From Oscillospiraceae bacterium (GTDB lineage Bacteria > Bacillota > Clostridia > Oscillospirales > Ruminococcaceae), in contig CADASU010000004.1 in assembly GCA_902790675.1 (NCBI GenBank), positions 1 to 64,000 of the forward strand: DNA of 64,000 nucleotides. The letters run 5' to 3'. Below, one piece after another: positions 7,678-17,149 of the stretch. The notes beneath the pieces were generated by a model. That model was given only the letters and a program-made list of their open reading frames with translations, had not been told where the DNA came from and did not search any database. Every line of letters begins with the position of its first letter. Positions within the stretch are counted from its first letter, which is position 1. Made by a program: the position numbers and the translations under genes.

Positions 7678-7706
7678 ATTATACCATAAATTTAATTTTT
7701 ACTCAA
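7678..7706 (-). promoter_or_regulatory. Promoter of dapL
   Basis: On the minus strand TTGAGT, a 17-bp spacer and TATAAT, about 37-65 bases before the dapL start. Confidence 0.7.
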
Positions 7707-7719
7707 ATCAAAATAACTA

Positions 7720-8565
7720 TTATATTTCAACAGTTCCTCTAAAAGCAACAGCAGCTTCTCCAATCATATAAACTGTATCTTCACTATAACATATATCTAA
7801 CTCTCCACCAAGCAACTCAACCGATATATATTTGTTCATATCACAAAAACCATTTTCTACTGCAGCAACAACAGAAGCACAAGCCCCTGTTCCACACGCC
7901 ATTGTTTCGCCACTTCCACGTTCCCAAACTCTCATTTTAATTTTATTTCTATTTACTATACTAACAAATTCAGTATTTACTTTATCTGGAAATATAGAAT
8001 TGTTTTCAAATTTTGGTCCTAATTTTTCAAGGTCAATTTTGCTAACATCATTGCAAAAAACAACGCAGTGCGGATTACCCATAGAAACACATGTTATTTT
8101 ATACTCCTCTCCATCAATTTCCAATGGATAATCCACTAATTTATCATGCTTGCCATCAACACAAACAGGTATATTTTCAGGAACCAATTCAGCTTTTCCC
8201 ATATCAACTTTTGCTGAAATAACTTTATTATCTTTTTTAGTCAGCTCCAAAGTTTTTATTCCGCTAAGAGTTTCAATAGTAATAGTTTCTTTGCTGACAA
8301 TATCATTATCATATAAATATTTACCAACACATCTTATTGCATTACCACACATTTTTCCTTCACTGCCATCACTATTAAACATTCTCATCTTAGCGTCAGC
8401 AACATTGGATGAGCATATCATAACAATTCCATCTCCACCAACACTAAAATGTCTATTTGATAATTTTATAGCTATTTTTTCAGGATTTTTAAGCTGTTCG
8501 TTCAAGCAATTAAAGTATATATAATCGTTCCCACAACCATGCATTTTCGTAAAATTTAAAACCAT
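7720..8565 (-). CDS. dapF: Diaminopimelate epimerase
   Basis: 281 residues from the ATG at 8565, which follows GGAGGTAAAA; the longer frame to 8616 has no ribosome binding site. It interconverts LL- and meso-diaminopimelate in the cytoplasm with a two-cysteine mechanism. Both catalytic cysteines are visible: MCGNAIRC near residue 75 and ACGTGAC near residue 220. MHGCGNDY at the N-terminus is also a family signature. It lies just upstream of dapL, so the two genes cover two consecutive steps. Confidence 0.95.
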   Translation of the reverse strand: MVLNFTKMHGCGNDYIYFNCLNEQLKNPEKIAIKLSNRHFSVGGDGIVMICSSNVADAKMRMFNSDGSEGKMCGNAIRCVGKYLYDNDIVSKETITIETLSGIKTLELTKKDNKVISAKVDMGKAELVPENIPVCVDGKHDKLVDYPLEIDGEEYKITCVSMGNPHCVVFCNDVSKIDLEKLGPKFENNSIFPDKVNTEFVSIVNRNKIKMRVWERGSGETMACGTGACASVVAAVENGFCDMNKYISVELLGGELDICYSEDTVYMIGEAAVAFRGTVEI

Positions 8566-8752
8566 TTTTACCTCCAATATAGTGTATATTTTTTCAATAC
8601 ATTTATAGAATAACATATATTTAATTATAAGGTCAAATTACATGTTCATAAAAATATATTTTCTTAAAATTAATATAAACTCAGTTCAATTTTACATAAT
8701 TTTCTTAATTTTAATATAAATATTTAGAAATAGTATTTATAGGAGGCAATAT

Positions 8753-9007
8753 ATGGAGCACACTCTATCAAACTTAAAAAAGGGTGATATTTGTGAAATT
8801 AAAAGCATTGAAGCGAAAAATCAAATAAAACAGCGTCTATACGATATAGGAATGATTCCTGGAACAAAAATAACATGTTTACAAAAAAGCATGTTTGGCG
8901 ATCCAACTGCATTTCTTATAAAAGACACTGTTTTTGCAATAAGAAATCAAATTTCATCCAAAATTTTTGTAACTATAAGCAAAAAAAAGGAGGGCCCCAT
9001 AACTTGA
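8753..9007 (+). CDS. feoA: Ferrous iron transport protein A
   Basis: 84 residues, a single SH3-like FeoA domain (LSNLKKGDICEIKSI, RLYDIGMIPGT). FeoA is a small cytoplasmic partner of the FeoB iron channel. The ATG follows AGGAGGCAATAT. The last four bases (TTGA) overlap the proposed TTG start of feoB, so the two are translationally coupled. The gene is divergent from dapF. Confidence 0.93.
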   Translation: MEHTLSNLKKGDICEIKSIEAKNQIKQRLYDIGMIPGTKITCLQKSMFGDPTAFLIKDTVFAIRNQISSKIFVTISKKKEGPIT

Positions 9008-11082
9008 ATAAAAACGATTCATATATTAAAAATATAGCGTTAATTGGTAATCCAAATGTTGGAAAAAGCACAATCTTTAACATAATAACCGGGATGAAAC
9101 AACATACAGGAAATTGGGCAGGAAAAACTGTAAATATAGCTAAAGGAACATATACATTTAATAATAAAAAATATAAGCTAATAGACCTTCCCGGAACATA
9201 TAGTTTAAACACACTCTCATGCGAAGAGGAAGCTGCTAGAGACTATATACTGTTTAAGCAGCCCGATGTAACAGTTGTTATATGCGATGCAACATGTTTG
9301 GAAAGAAATTTAAATATAGCATTACAAATCATTGCATCAATTAAAAATGTTATAATATGCGTGAATTTGATAGACGAAGCCAACAAAAAAAATATAAAAA
9401 TAAACTTTTCAAAATTATCAAACATACTAAATGTTCCTGTTGTTGCAGTTTCTGCACGTCAAAAGCAAGGAATAAATAATTTATTGAGCGAAATTGAATT
9501 AATGTGCAAACAACCCACAAAAAAAGCAGGCAAAATCAAATATGATAAGCCTATTGAAAACGCTATTAAACAATTATCCAATCATATTGAAACAAAAAAT
9601 ATAAATAAAGAAATTGTTGCATTAAAACTTTTAAGTAATGATAAACTTTTTATACAAAATTTAGTTTCAAATAATGAACTTACAAATGAAAGTTTAAACG
9701 ATTTAAATCCGGAAATTCAAAAATGTAAAGATATTCTAACATCTACATATTCTGATTCTTTACAAGAGGTCATTTTATCTCAATTTACAAAACTGTCCGA
9801 AGAAATATCTACAAAATGTATACATAAAAATAATAAAAACAGTAAAAAATACAAACAATTAGATGACTTTCTAACAAACAAATGGACCGGTCTCCCATCA
9901 ATAATATTATTACTATGTATGGTTTTTTGGATAACAATAGCTGGCGCGAATGCACCATCGGAATTCTTGTCTACAAATCTTTTCAAAGTTCAAGATATTC
10001 TAAGTGATTTTTTCCAATATATTCAAGTTCCTAATTGGATTGAGGGTATATTAATACAAGGTATGTTTAAAACTTTAGCATGGGTGGTTTCAGTAATGCT
10101 CCCCCCAATGGCCATCTTTTTCCCTATTTTTACTCTGCTAGAAGATTTTGGATATTTACCCCGAATTGCTTTTCATTTAGACTGTGCTTTTAAAAAAGCT
10201 GGTGCATGCGGAAAACAAGCTCTAACAACATGCATGGGATTTGGATGTAATGCTGCAGGAATTATCGGCTGCAGAATTATAGATTCTCCTCGAGAAAGAC
10301 TTATAGCAATATTAACAAACAATTTTACTCCTTGTAATGGCCGCTTCCCTACGTTGATTGCATTAATAACCATGTTTTTTTTAGAATGCGATTCAAATTC
10401 ATTTTTAAACAGTTTTGTATGTGCAATATATCTTTCAGGCATAATTATTTTAGGATTAATTATGACATTTCTAACATCAAAAATTCTATCTAAAACAATT
10501 TTAAAAGGTATGCCATCTTTTTTTACGCTAGAACTTCCTCCATATAGAAAACCACAATTTGGCAAAGTAATAGTTCGCTCAATATTTGATAGAACACTTT
10601 TTGTTTTGGGAAGAGCAATTATAGTTGCTGCTCCAGCTGGCATAATACTATGGATACTGTCAAATGTAATGATTTCAGATGTTAGCATATTAAACCACAT
10701 TTCTAATTTTTTAGATCCTTTTGCAAAACTATTTGGCTTAGATGGCGTAATATTAATAGCTTTTATATTAGGATTTCCCGCCAACGAAATTGTTATACCC
10801 ATAATTATAATGGCATATTTGTGCAAAGGCAGTTTAGTTGAATACGAAAATTTAACAGAATTAAAAACACTATTTGTCAATAATGGTTGGACCTGGTTAA
10901 CAGCTCTTTGCACTTCTCTATTTTGTTTAATGCATTGGCCTTGTTCAACAACTTGCTTAACCATAAAAAAAGAATGTAAAAGCATTAAATGGACAGCTCT
11001 TTCATTTATAATTCCAACCATTTGTGGATTTACTATTTGTTTTATAGTTTCTAATTTTTGCAAAATATTACATATAGTTTAA
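9004..11082 (+). CDS. feoB: Ferrous iron transporter B (GTPase-linked permease)
   Basis: 692 residues from a TTG start at 9004. This start follows AAGGAGGGCCCCATAAC and gives the normal N-terminus just ahead of the G domain; the frame extends further upstream inside feoA but that part is a shadow. The G domain shows GNPNVGKST (G1), DLPGTYSL (G3) and NLIDE (G4). The membrane part (residues about 300-690) has the paired gate segments, with conserved GFGCNAAGIIGCR and NNFTPCNGRFPT. It imports Fe(II) across the cytoplasmic membrane, as expected in low-oxygen habitats. No Fur box or other operator was recognised upstream of feoA. Confidence 0.95.
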   Translation: MNKNDSYIKNIALIGNPNVGKSTIFNIITGMKQHTGNWAGKTVNIAKGTYTFNNKKYKLIDLPGTYSLNTLSCEEEAARDYILFKQPDVTVVICDATCLERNLNIALQIIASIKNVIICVNLIDEANKKNIKINFSKLSNILNVPVVAVSARQKQGINNLLSEIELMCKQPTKKAGKIKYDKPIENAIKQLSNHIETKNINKEIVALKLLSNDKLFIQNLVSNNELTNESLNDLNPEIQKCKDILTSTYSDSLQEVILSQFTKLSEEISTKCIHKNNKNSKKYKQLDDFLTNKWTGLPSIILLLCMVFWITIAGANAPSEFLSTNLFKVQDILSDFFQYIQVPNWIEGILIQGMFKTLAWVVSVMLPPMAIFFPIFTLLEDFGYLPRIAFHLDCAFKKAGACGKQALTTCMGFGCNAAGIIGCRIIDSPRERLIAILTNNFTPCNGRFPTLIALITMFFLECDSNSFLNSFVCAIYLSGIIILGLIMTFLTSKILSKTILKGMPSFFTLELPPYRKPQFGKVIVRSIFDRTLFVLGRAIIVAAPAGIILWILSNVMISDVSILNHISNFLDPFAKLFGLDGVILIAFILGFPANEIVIPIIIMAYLCKGSLVEYENLTELKTLFVNNGWTWLTALCTSLFCLMHWPCSTTCLTIKKECKSIKWTALSFIIPTICGFTICFIVSNFCKILHIV

Positions 11083-11125
11083 AATATAAGAACTAAAAAT
11101 CACCAAAATTATGCGCAAATTTATA

Positions 11126-11154
11126 TTGATTGATTAATTTTTGTATGATATAAT
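11126..11154 (+). promoter_or_regulatory. Promoter of the rhomboid-like gene
   Basis: TTGATT, a 17-bp spacer and TATAAT, 40 bases before the start codon at 11194. Confidence 0.65.
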
Positions 11155-11193
11155 TATATTAATTTAATCAACTTTAAAAAGGAAGAAATATTT

Positions 11194-11877
11194 ATGTGGA
11201 TTTATAAATTAGAAAGAAAGATACCTTGGTTTAGAATTCCTAATTTAATGTTTTTTATCGTTATAATTTCAGGAATGGTTTATCTTTTTGACTTTATTTC
11301 TGCAGTTCAACGTAATAATGTTTCTCTATATTCAATGATATATTTCGATCGTAATTTAATTTTGCAGGGCCAATTTTGGAGACTACTTTCTTTCATATTT
11401 GTTCCCCCAAACAGCTCTCCATTTTTTACTTTGCTCGGATTATATTTTCTATACTTTATTGGAAGAAGTTTAGAAGCGGTTTGGGGAGAGTTTAAGCTCA
11501 CGCTATATTATTTTATAGGAATTATTTTTTGCATCTTGGGTGGTTTTCTTGTTGGAGCCACAACTGCTATTTTTTTGAACTTATCCCTGTTTTTTGCTTT
11601 TGCAGCAACACATCCCGATCTTAAAATTCTTTTGTTTTTCGTTATCCCAGTAAAAGTAAAATGGCTAGGATATTTAGACGCAGTAATTTTCTTATTCAGC
11701 ATAATCTCCTCGTTGCTTGCAATGAATTGGTCTAATGCGCTTGCTGCTGTTATGGCAATACTTAATTTTTTAATATTTTTTGGCCCTAGATTCTTTACAG
11801 ATATGTTCACCAAACTTAAGTATTGGAAAAACAGGCGAGATTTTATAAATAAAACAAATAATTCTTGGCGAAATTGA
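11194..11877 (+). CDS. Rhomboid-like multispanning membrane protein, probably without protease activity
   Basis: 227 residues with about five or six membrane segments (residues 18-40, 70-90, 100-125, 130-150, 155-200). The layout resembles the rhomboid fold, including QGQFWRLLSFIFVPP, which fits the loop before the second helix in rhomboids and derlins. The catalytic GxSG is absent: the matching area reads LNLSLFFAFAATHPD. A serine protease role is therefore unlikely, and a derlin-like or scaffold role is possible. The ATG follows AAAAAGGAAGAAATATTT. The next gene begins 14 bases after the stop codon, so the two may be cotranscribed, though a functional link is not evident. Confidence 0.6.
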   Translation: MWIYKLERKIPWFRIPNLMFFIVIISGMVYLFDFISAVQRNNVSLYSMIYFDRNLILQGQFWRLLSFIFVPPNSSPFFTLLGLYFLYFIGRSLEAVWGEFKLTLYYFIGIIFCILGGFLVGATTAIFLNLSLFFAFAATHPDLKILLFFVIPVKVKWLGYLDAVIFLFSIISSLLAMNWSNALAAVMAILNFLIFFGPRFFTDMFTKLKYWKNRRDFINKTNNSWRN

Positions 11878-11891
11878 AAGGAATAAATAAA

Positions 11892-12374
11892 ATGACCAAG
11901 CGCAAAGACTACATTTCTTGGGATGAATATTTCATGGGAATAGCTGAGCTCTCTGCCAAGCGAAGTAAAGACCCAACAACTCAAGTTGGTGCATGTATTG
12001 TAGGAAACAACAATCATATTTTATCTCTTGGCTATAATGGAATGCCAGTTGGGTGCAACGACGATGATATGCCATGGAGCCGAGATGGCAAAGCTTTAAA
12101 CACAAAATATCCGTTTGTTTGTCATGCTGAATTAAACGCCATACTAAATAATGGCGGCAACAATTTACGGGGCGCTCGCATATACACCACTCTTTTTCCA
12201 TGCAACGAATGTGCTAAAGCAATAATTCAATGTGGAATAAAATCAATAATATATAAATCAGATAAATACTTCAAAAGTGATAGTGTAATAGCCTCTAAAT
12301 ATATGTTTGATTTAGCTGGCGTGGAGTATAAAAAATATATACCATCAAATCAGACTTTGTGCATATCAATATAA
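11892..12374 (+). CDS. dCMP deaminase family protein
   Basis: 160 residues from the ATG at 11892, chosen for the AAAGGA 9 bases upstream; the in-frame ATG at 11865 lies inside the previous gene. It is a zinc-dependent cytidine/deoxycytidylate deaminase. The zinc site is clear: CHAELNAIL (His and catalytic Glu) near residue 82 and FPCNECAKAI (two Cys) near residue 108. DPTTQVGACIV near the N-terminus is typical of the dCMP deaminase branch, which makes dUMP for thymidylate synthesis. A ComE-type deaminase is the main alternative. Confidence 0.85.
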   Translation: MTKRKDYISWDEYFMGIAELSAKRSKDPTTQVGACIVGNNNHILSLGYNGMPVGCNDDDMPWSRDGKALNTKYPFVCHAELNAILNNGGNNLRGARIYTTLFPCNECAKAIIQCGIKSIIYKSDKYFKSDSVIASKYMFDLAGVEYKKYIPSNQTLCISI

Positions 12375-12378
12375 AAAC

Positions 12379-12428
12379 AAAAAAAGCAGAGCTAACTTTT
12401 AAAACATTGAAGATTAGCTCTACTTTTT
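12379..12428. terminator. Bidirectional terminator between dCMP deaminase and Nudix genes
   Basis: AAAAAGCAGAGCTAA pairs with TTAGCTCTACTTTTT across a 17-base loop, with T-runs usable on both strands. It overlaps the last codons of the Nudix gene. Confidence 0.75.
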
Positions 12429-12851
12429 GGGCTTAAATATTTTTTCCAAATACTCTTTTGCCCCAGTTAAAACATCCTTATCATTCTGAAAAGTTAAAAC
12501 ACTAAGCGCTTTATCAAAATCAAACCATCCATATTTAGAAATTTCTTCCTCCTGTAAAACAACCCTGCTAGTTTTATCCTTTGTTTTAGCAACAAAATAA
12601 AAAACATCTTTTAAAATATAAGGGCCAATATTATATGAAACCATTTTACAAAAATTATTATCTAATTCTACATCCAACCCAGTTTCTTCCTTTATTTCGC
12701 GCAAAGCAGTTTCAACCTTAGTTTCATTATTTTCAATATGACCTTTTGGAAAAGCCCAATGTTTTCCGTTAATATGTTTAACCAGCAAAAATTTAACTGC
12801 TCCATCATAAATATTATAAACCACTGCACCACATGAAATTTCCTTTTTCAT
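12420..12851 (-). CDS. Nudix hydrolase
   Basis: 143 residues. The Nudix box GHIENNETKVETALREIKEETGLD fits GX5EX7REUXEEXGU at about residues 38-60. The short single-domain form, with FLLVKHINGKHWAFPKGH before the box, resembles bis(5'-nucleosyl)-tetraphosphatases (Ap4A hydrolases), but the exact substrate is not certain. I chose the ATG at 12851; a TTG three codons upstream is possible and has a similarly weak ribosome binding site (AAGAAAG). Confidence 0.85.
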   Translation of the reverse strand: MKKEISCGAVVYNIYDGAVKFLLVKHINGKHWAFPKGHIENNETKVETALREIKEETGLDVELDNNFCKMVSYNIGPYILKDVFYFVAKTKDKTSRVVLQEEEISKYGWFDFDKALSVLTFQNDKDVLTGAKEYLEKIFKPKK

Positions 12852-12881
12852 ATACAACACAACTTTCTTAAACTACAATAA

Positions 12882-13742
12882 TTACGTTAATTGATCTACT
12901 AATTTTACGGCTCTAACTTTAGCAATATGTCGTTCCTCAACAACTAAGACTGTAAATTCTACTCCATCATATTTAACAATTGGATGCTCATTTTCATCTG
13001 GTATTCTATCCAACATATCTACCAAGAATCCACCTATTGTGTCGTAATCCGAATTATTTTTAAAATTAATATTTAAACTTTCTGAAACACAATCTAACTC
13101 AGCTGATCCTTGTAAAATAAAAGTTGTTTCATTTACTTTTGTTATTTCATCGCGCTCGTCGTCATATTCATCTCGTATTTCTCCAACTATCGACTCTAAT
13201 ATATCTTCCAAAGTTACTATTCCAGATGTTCCTCCATATTCATCTACAACCACTGCAAAGTGTTGATGATTTTCTGTAAATTGCCTAAATAAGTCAACAC
13301 ACTTTATAGTTTCTGGAACATACGGCAATTCACGAATAAAAGAGCTGATTGCTTTGCTTTCAACATTTTCTTCACGAATAAGGACCAACAAATCTTTAAC
13401 ATAAACAGCTCCAATAATATTGTCAATGTCCTCTTTATATACAGGTATTCTAGAAAAGCCATTTTCAATTCCTATCCTCAAAACATCTGAAATTTTATCG
13501 TGTTCCTCAACAGCTTCTATGTCAACCCTATGCGTCATTATATCAGCAACAGTAATTTTACGAAATTTAATAATATTTTCTATCATTTTAGATTGACTAT
13601 GAAGAAGAACTCCCTCATTTTCTCCAGTTTCAACCAAGCACATTATATCGTCTTCGGTTACTTTATCAGAAGATTTTATTCCAAATAATTTAGACATTCG
13701 ACCAGACGAACCACTCTTCCCTCCATCTGCATCCATAGGCAC
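12882..13742 (-). CDS. CorC/HlyC-like protein with two CBS domains
   Basis: 286 residues without membrane segments. Order: a short N-terminal tail, two CBS domains (about residues 65-190, including VADIMTHRVDI and HFAVVVDEYGGTSGIVTLEDILE), then a CorC/HlyC C-terminal domain (about 205-285, YDTIGGFLVDML). Family members with an added DUF21 membrane domain are magnesium/cobalt-efflux factors; this soluble form matches CorC and its role is regulatory at best guess. The GTG at 13742 follows GAGAGGAAGAT; an ATG two codons in is also possible. A consensus promoter lies at 13777-13805. Confidence 0.85.
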   Translation of the reverse strand: MPMDADGGKSGSSGRMSKLFGIKSSDKVTEDDIMCLVETGENEGVLLHSQSKMIENIIKFRKITVADIMTHRVDIEAVEEHDKISDVLRIGIENGFSRIPVYKEDIDNIIGAVYVKDLLVLIREENVESKAISSFIRELPYVPETIKCVDLFRQFTENHQHFAVVVDEYGGTSGIVTLEDILESIVGEIRDEYDDERDEITKVNETTFILQGSAELDCVSESLNINFKNNSDYDTIGGFLVDMLDRIPDENEHPIVKYDGVEFTVLVVEERHIAKVRAVKLVDQLT

Positions 13743-13776
13743 ATCTTCCTCTCAAAAATTTGTATGTGTTACACAT

Positions 13777-13805
13777 ATAATACTTCATATAAAATATAAT
13801 GTCAA
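13777..13805 (-). promoter_or_regulatory. Promoter of the CorC-like gene
   Basis: Minus strand TTGACA, a 17-bp spacer and TATTAT, about 35 bases before the GTG start. Confidence 0.75.
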
Positions 13806-13872
13806 GTAAAAATGTATAACACCACGTCATATTATTGGCAAATTTTATTAATTTTACATAGTTTTTGTTATA

Positions 13873-13900
13873 TTGACATTATTCAAATTTAATATATAAT
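13873..13900 (+). promoter_or_regulatory. Promoter of the MscS-type channel gene
   Basis: TTGACA, a 16-bp spacer and TATAAT, 33 bases before the ATG at 13933. Confidence 0.75.
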
Positions 13901-13932
13901 AAAAAAACAAAATGGTTTAAGGAGAAGCCCCA

Positions 13933-14703
13933 ATGGAATCTACAAAAGAAATATTTAACTTAATACTCGAAAAAATAAACAAATATGGTGAAAGTATTAT
14001 ATTTTCATTAATAGCTATATTATTAGGGTTTATTTTAATAAAGCTTATAAACAAAGCAATTAAAAAAGCGTTCGAAAAAATAGACAAACAAGATTCATCA
14101 TCTATGCCTATAATAACAAAGTTTGTTAAATGCTTGATATATACTCTTATTATATTAATTATATTGGCAAAATTTAATGTTTCAAGTGCAGCTATTCTTG
14201 CTGTTACATCATCTGCCCTATTAACATTTGGAATTGCTTTAAAAGATGTGCTATCTAATATTGCCAAAGGTGTTCAACTACTAATATGCAGGCCATTTTC
14301 TACGGGAGATACTGTAGAAATAAATCAAACAATAGGAAAGGTTAAAAAAATTCAACTAATATATACGCAACTAACAACTGCTGACAATCGTCTAATTTTA
14401 ATACCAAATAGTCTAATAGCTAACAATAAAATTATAAACTATTCAGCAGAACCAGTTAGAAGATTAGACATGAATTTTAATATACCAAATAACCTTTCAA
14501 TAAAAGAAACTAAGCAAATAATTTATGACATAATTTTATCAAACAATATGATTTTAAACAGCCCTCCACCAACAATTCACTGCAAATCGGATGATAATGC
14601 TCCTCTAATCTTGGCAAATGTTTGGGTAGATTCTGAAAATTATGATAATGTTCAATCTAATCTGTCGGAAGAAATAACCTTAAAATTATCTGACTATAAA
14701 TAA
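13933..14703 (+). CDS. Small-conductance mechanosensitive channel (MscS family)
   Basis: 256 residues. Three hydrophobic segments (about residues 20-42, 62-82, 85-110) are followed by a beta domain. The pore-helix region reads SALLTFGIALKDVLSNIAKGVQLLICRPFSTGDTVEI, which matches the MscS signature around the pore helix and the GD turn. The channel opens under membrane tension and releases solutes during osmotic downshock. The start ATG follows AAGGAGAAGCCCCA. It has its own promoter and terminator, so it is monocistronic. Confidence 0.9.
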   Translation: MESTKEIFNLILEKINKYGESIIFSLIAILLGFILIKLINKAIKKAFEKIDKQDSSSMPIITKFVKCLIYTLIILIILAKFNVSSAAILAVTSSALLTFGIALKDVLSNIAKGVQLLICRPFSTGDTVEINQTIGKVKKIQLIYTQLTTADNRLILIPNSLIANNKIINYSAEPVRRLDMNFNIPNNLSIKETKQIIYDIILSNNMILNSPPPTIHCKSDDNAPLILANVWVDSENYDNVQSNLSEEITLKLSDYK

Positions 14704-14717
14704 AACAATAAAATAAA

Positions 14718-14753
14718 AAATTGCCTCTCTTATTTTTTGAGAGACAATTTTTT
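14718..14753. terminator. Bidirectional terminator between the mscS-like gene and glgP
   Basis: AAATTGCCTCTC and GAGAGACAATTT form a stem around TTATTTTTT and are followed by T-runs on either strand. Confidence 0.8.
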
Positions 14754-14754
14754 A

Positions 14755-17124
14755 TTAAACTTCTTTAATGTGCCAAAGATTTTCTGCATAATCTGCAATT
14801 GTTCTATCTGAGCTAAATTTACCAGCATTAGCAATATTAATCCAACATTTTTTTGCAAATTCAACTCTATTTTTATAATCCTGATTTACTTTTAACTTAG
14901 CATAAACATAATCTTTAAAATCAGCCAACAAATAATATTGATCGGGATCATGCCAACTAGCACCTTTCAATATAGAGTTTTTCAGCTCTTTAAAAACACC
15001 AGTTTTATCATCATCTAGCAAGCCATTATCTAGTGCATCTAAAACACGTTTTATATCTTCGTCATTATTATAAATTTTAACAGGATCATAATCTTCAGAT
15101 AATTCTTTTATTTGCTCAACCGTATTTCCAAATATATAATTATTTTCTCTTCCAGCCTCTTCAACAATTTCAACATTAGCACCATCAAATGTTCCTAATG
15201 TTACAGCTCCATTTAGCATAAACTTCATATTTCCTGTTCCAGAAGCTTCTGTTCCAGCTGTGGAAATCTGCTCAGAAACATCAGCAGCAGCCATTATTTT
15301 TTCAGCATATGAAACATTATAGTTTTGTACAAAAACAACTTTTATATATTTACTAACCAATTTATCTTTTTCAATCAAATCGGCAACTGTATTTATTAAT
15401 TTAATTATTCCCTTAGCTCTATCATAGCCAGGAGCTGCCTTAGCACCAAATATAAACGTTGTTGGCGTAAAGTCTTTTATTTTTCCGTCCTTAATTTTAA
15501 AATACAAATGCAATATAGCTAAAATGTTCAAAAGCTGTCTCTTATACTCATGCAATCTTTTTACCTGAACATCAAAAATAGTATCAGGATCTATCGAAAC
15601 CCCATCTTGACTATTAATATACTTTGCTAACTGACAGCGCTTTTCATATTTTAATTTCATAAAATCATTAATAACACTTTCGTCACTAACAAACTTCTCT
15701 AATTTTTTAAGTTCAGACAAATTAGTAATCCATTTATCACTTCCCAACAAACGAGTAATTAAATCAGACAATTCACGATTGCAAAGCAACAACCATCTAC
15801 GCTGAGTTATTCCATTAGTTTTGTTCTGAAATTTTTCAGGATATATCGAATACCATTCTTTTAAAACATCATCTTTCAAAATATCAGTATGTATACGCGC
15901 AACACCGTTCGTATATGTTGAAGCATAAACCGCCAAATTAGCCATATGAATAGTGTCTCCTTGCAAAATAGAAATCTTAGAAACTATAGCCTTAGAAACA
16001 CCTAAAGATTTCATTTCTTTCTTAAATTCATCTTGTATTAATAAAATATATTTGACTACTGTAGGAATCACTTTTTTCATAAACTTTTTCGACCATTTTT
16101 CTAATGCTTCGGACATTATTGTATGGTTAGTATATGAAAAAGTTTTTCTTGCTATATTAAACGCCTCTTTAAACGATAATCCTTCAACATCACAAAGTAA
16201 TCTAATCAATTCAGCAATAGAAATTACCGGATGCGTATCGTTTAGTTGTATAGCATGCATGTCGGCAAATTTTGAAAAATCACTACCATATTTTTTCTTA
16301 TACTTTTTAATTATATCTTGTAATGAAGCAGAGCAAAAGAAATATTGCTGTTTTAATCTTAAAACTTTTCCAGAAATAGTGTTATCATTAGGATATAAAA
16401 CACTTGATATATCTTCAGCGGCATCTCTTTCTTCAACAGCATCTCTATATTTACAGTCATTAAATGCTTCAAAATCAAAACAATTAACAGCCTCAGCTTG
16501 CCACAACCTTAAAGTTCCAACATGGTTAGTTCCATAGCCTATTATTGGCATATCATATGGAACAGCAACAACTTTTTGATCATAAAAATCAACACAAACC
16601 GAATCTTCTTCACATCTAACAGCCCATGGATCACCGTATTTTGTCCAATCATCTGGATATTCAACCTGAAATCCACCTTCAATTGCCTGCTTAAATAACC
16701 CATATTTATATCTAATTCCATAACCATCTACCGGTAAATTTAAAGTAGCAGCACTATCTAAAAAACACGCAGCCAACCTTCCAAGGCCTCCATTTCCCAA
16801 AGCTGCATCTTCAATTTCTTCCAATCTTTCAATGTCAAATCCCTGCTCACTAAGCAAGCATTTAACATCATCATATATTCCCAAACATAAAAGATTGTTA
16901 AAAATTGCACGCCCAACTAAAAATTCCGCAGAAAAATAGCAAACTCTACGCCCATCGTTATGAGATTTTATGCTACTAATCCAATTATCTGCCAAATTTT
17001 CCATTGTAGATTTTGAAAGAGCATTATAAACCTGAATTGCTGTAGCATTCTTAATATCCTTATGATAGTCAGTTTTCAAATGCTCGTGCATCTTTTTTAT
17101 AATATCAGAACCATTCATGGACAA
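14755..17124 (-). CDS. glgP: Glycogen/starch phosphorylase
   Basis: 789 residues, normal for bacterial GT35 phosphorylases. It releases glucose-1-phosphate from alpha-1,4-glucan with PLP. The PLP-lysine region is EASGTGNMKFMLNGAVTLG; the N-terminal FSAEFLVGR and GNGGLGRLAACFLDS are also family signatures. A TTG at 17124 lies 7 bases after AAGGAG; an ATG two codons in is the alternative. The 4-alpha-glucanotransferase gene lies 25 bases upstream on the same strand, so the two likely form an operon for glycogen or maltodextrin breakdown. Confidence 0.95.
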   Translation of the reverse strand: MSMNGSDIIKKMHEHLKTDYHKDIKNATAIQVYNALSKSTMENLADNWISSIKSHNDGRRVCYFSAEFLVGRAIFNNLLCLGIYDDVKCLLSEQGFDIERLEEIEDAALGNGGLGRLAACFLDSAATLNLPVDGYGIRYKYGLFKQAIEGGFQVEYPDDWTKYGDPWAVRCEEDSVCVDFYDQKVVAVPYDMPIIGYGTNHVGTLRLWQAEAVNCFDFEAFNDCKYRDAVEERDAAEDISSVLYPNDNTISGKVLRLKQQYFFCSASLQDIIKKYKKKYGSDFSKFADMHAIQLNDTHPVISIAELIRLLCDVEGLSFKEAFNIARKTFSYTNHTIMSEALEKWSKKFMKKVIPTVVKYILLIQDEFKKEMKSLGVSKAIVSKISILQGDTIHMANLAVYASTYTNGVARIHTDILKDDVLKEWYSIYPEKFQNKTNGITQRRWLLLCNRELSDLITRLLGSDKWITNLSELKKLEKFVSDESVINDFMKLKYEKRCQLAKYINSQDGVSIDPDTIFDVQVKRLHEYKRQLLNILAILHLYFKIKDGKIKDFTPTTFIFGAKAAPGYDRAKGIIKLINTVADLIEKDKLVSKYIKVVFVQNYNVSYAEKIMAAADVSEQISTAGTEASGTGNMKFMLNGAVTLGTFDGANVEIVEEAGRENNYIFGNTVEQIKELSEDYDPVKIYNNDEDIKRVLDALDNGLLDDDKTGVFKELKNSILKGASWHDPDQYYLLADFKDYVYAKLKVNQDYKNRVEFAKKCWINIANAGKFSSDRTIADYAENLWHIKEV

Positions 17125-17149
17125 TTCAATTCTCCTTTTATTTTTTTAT

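Noticed and set aside
10173-11063. 296-codon minus-strand open frame inside feoB
   Set aside because: feoB is clearly coding on the plus strand with all motifs; the opposite frame is an accident of composition.
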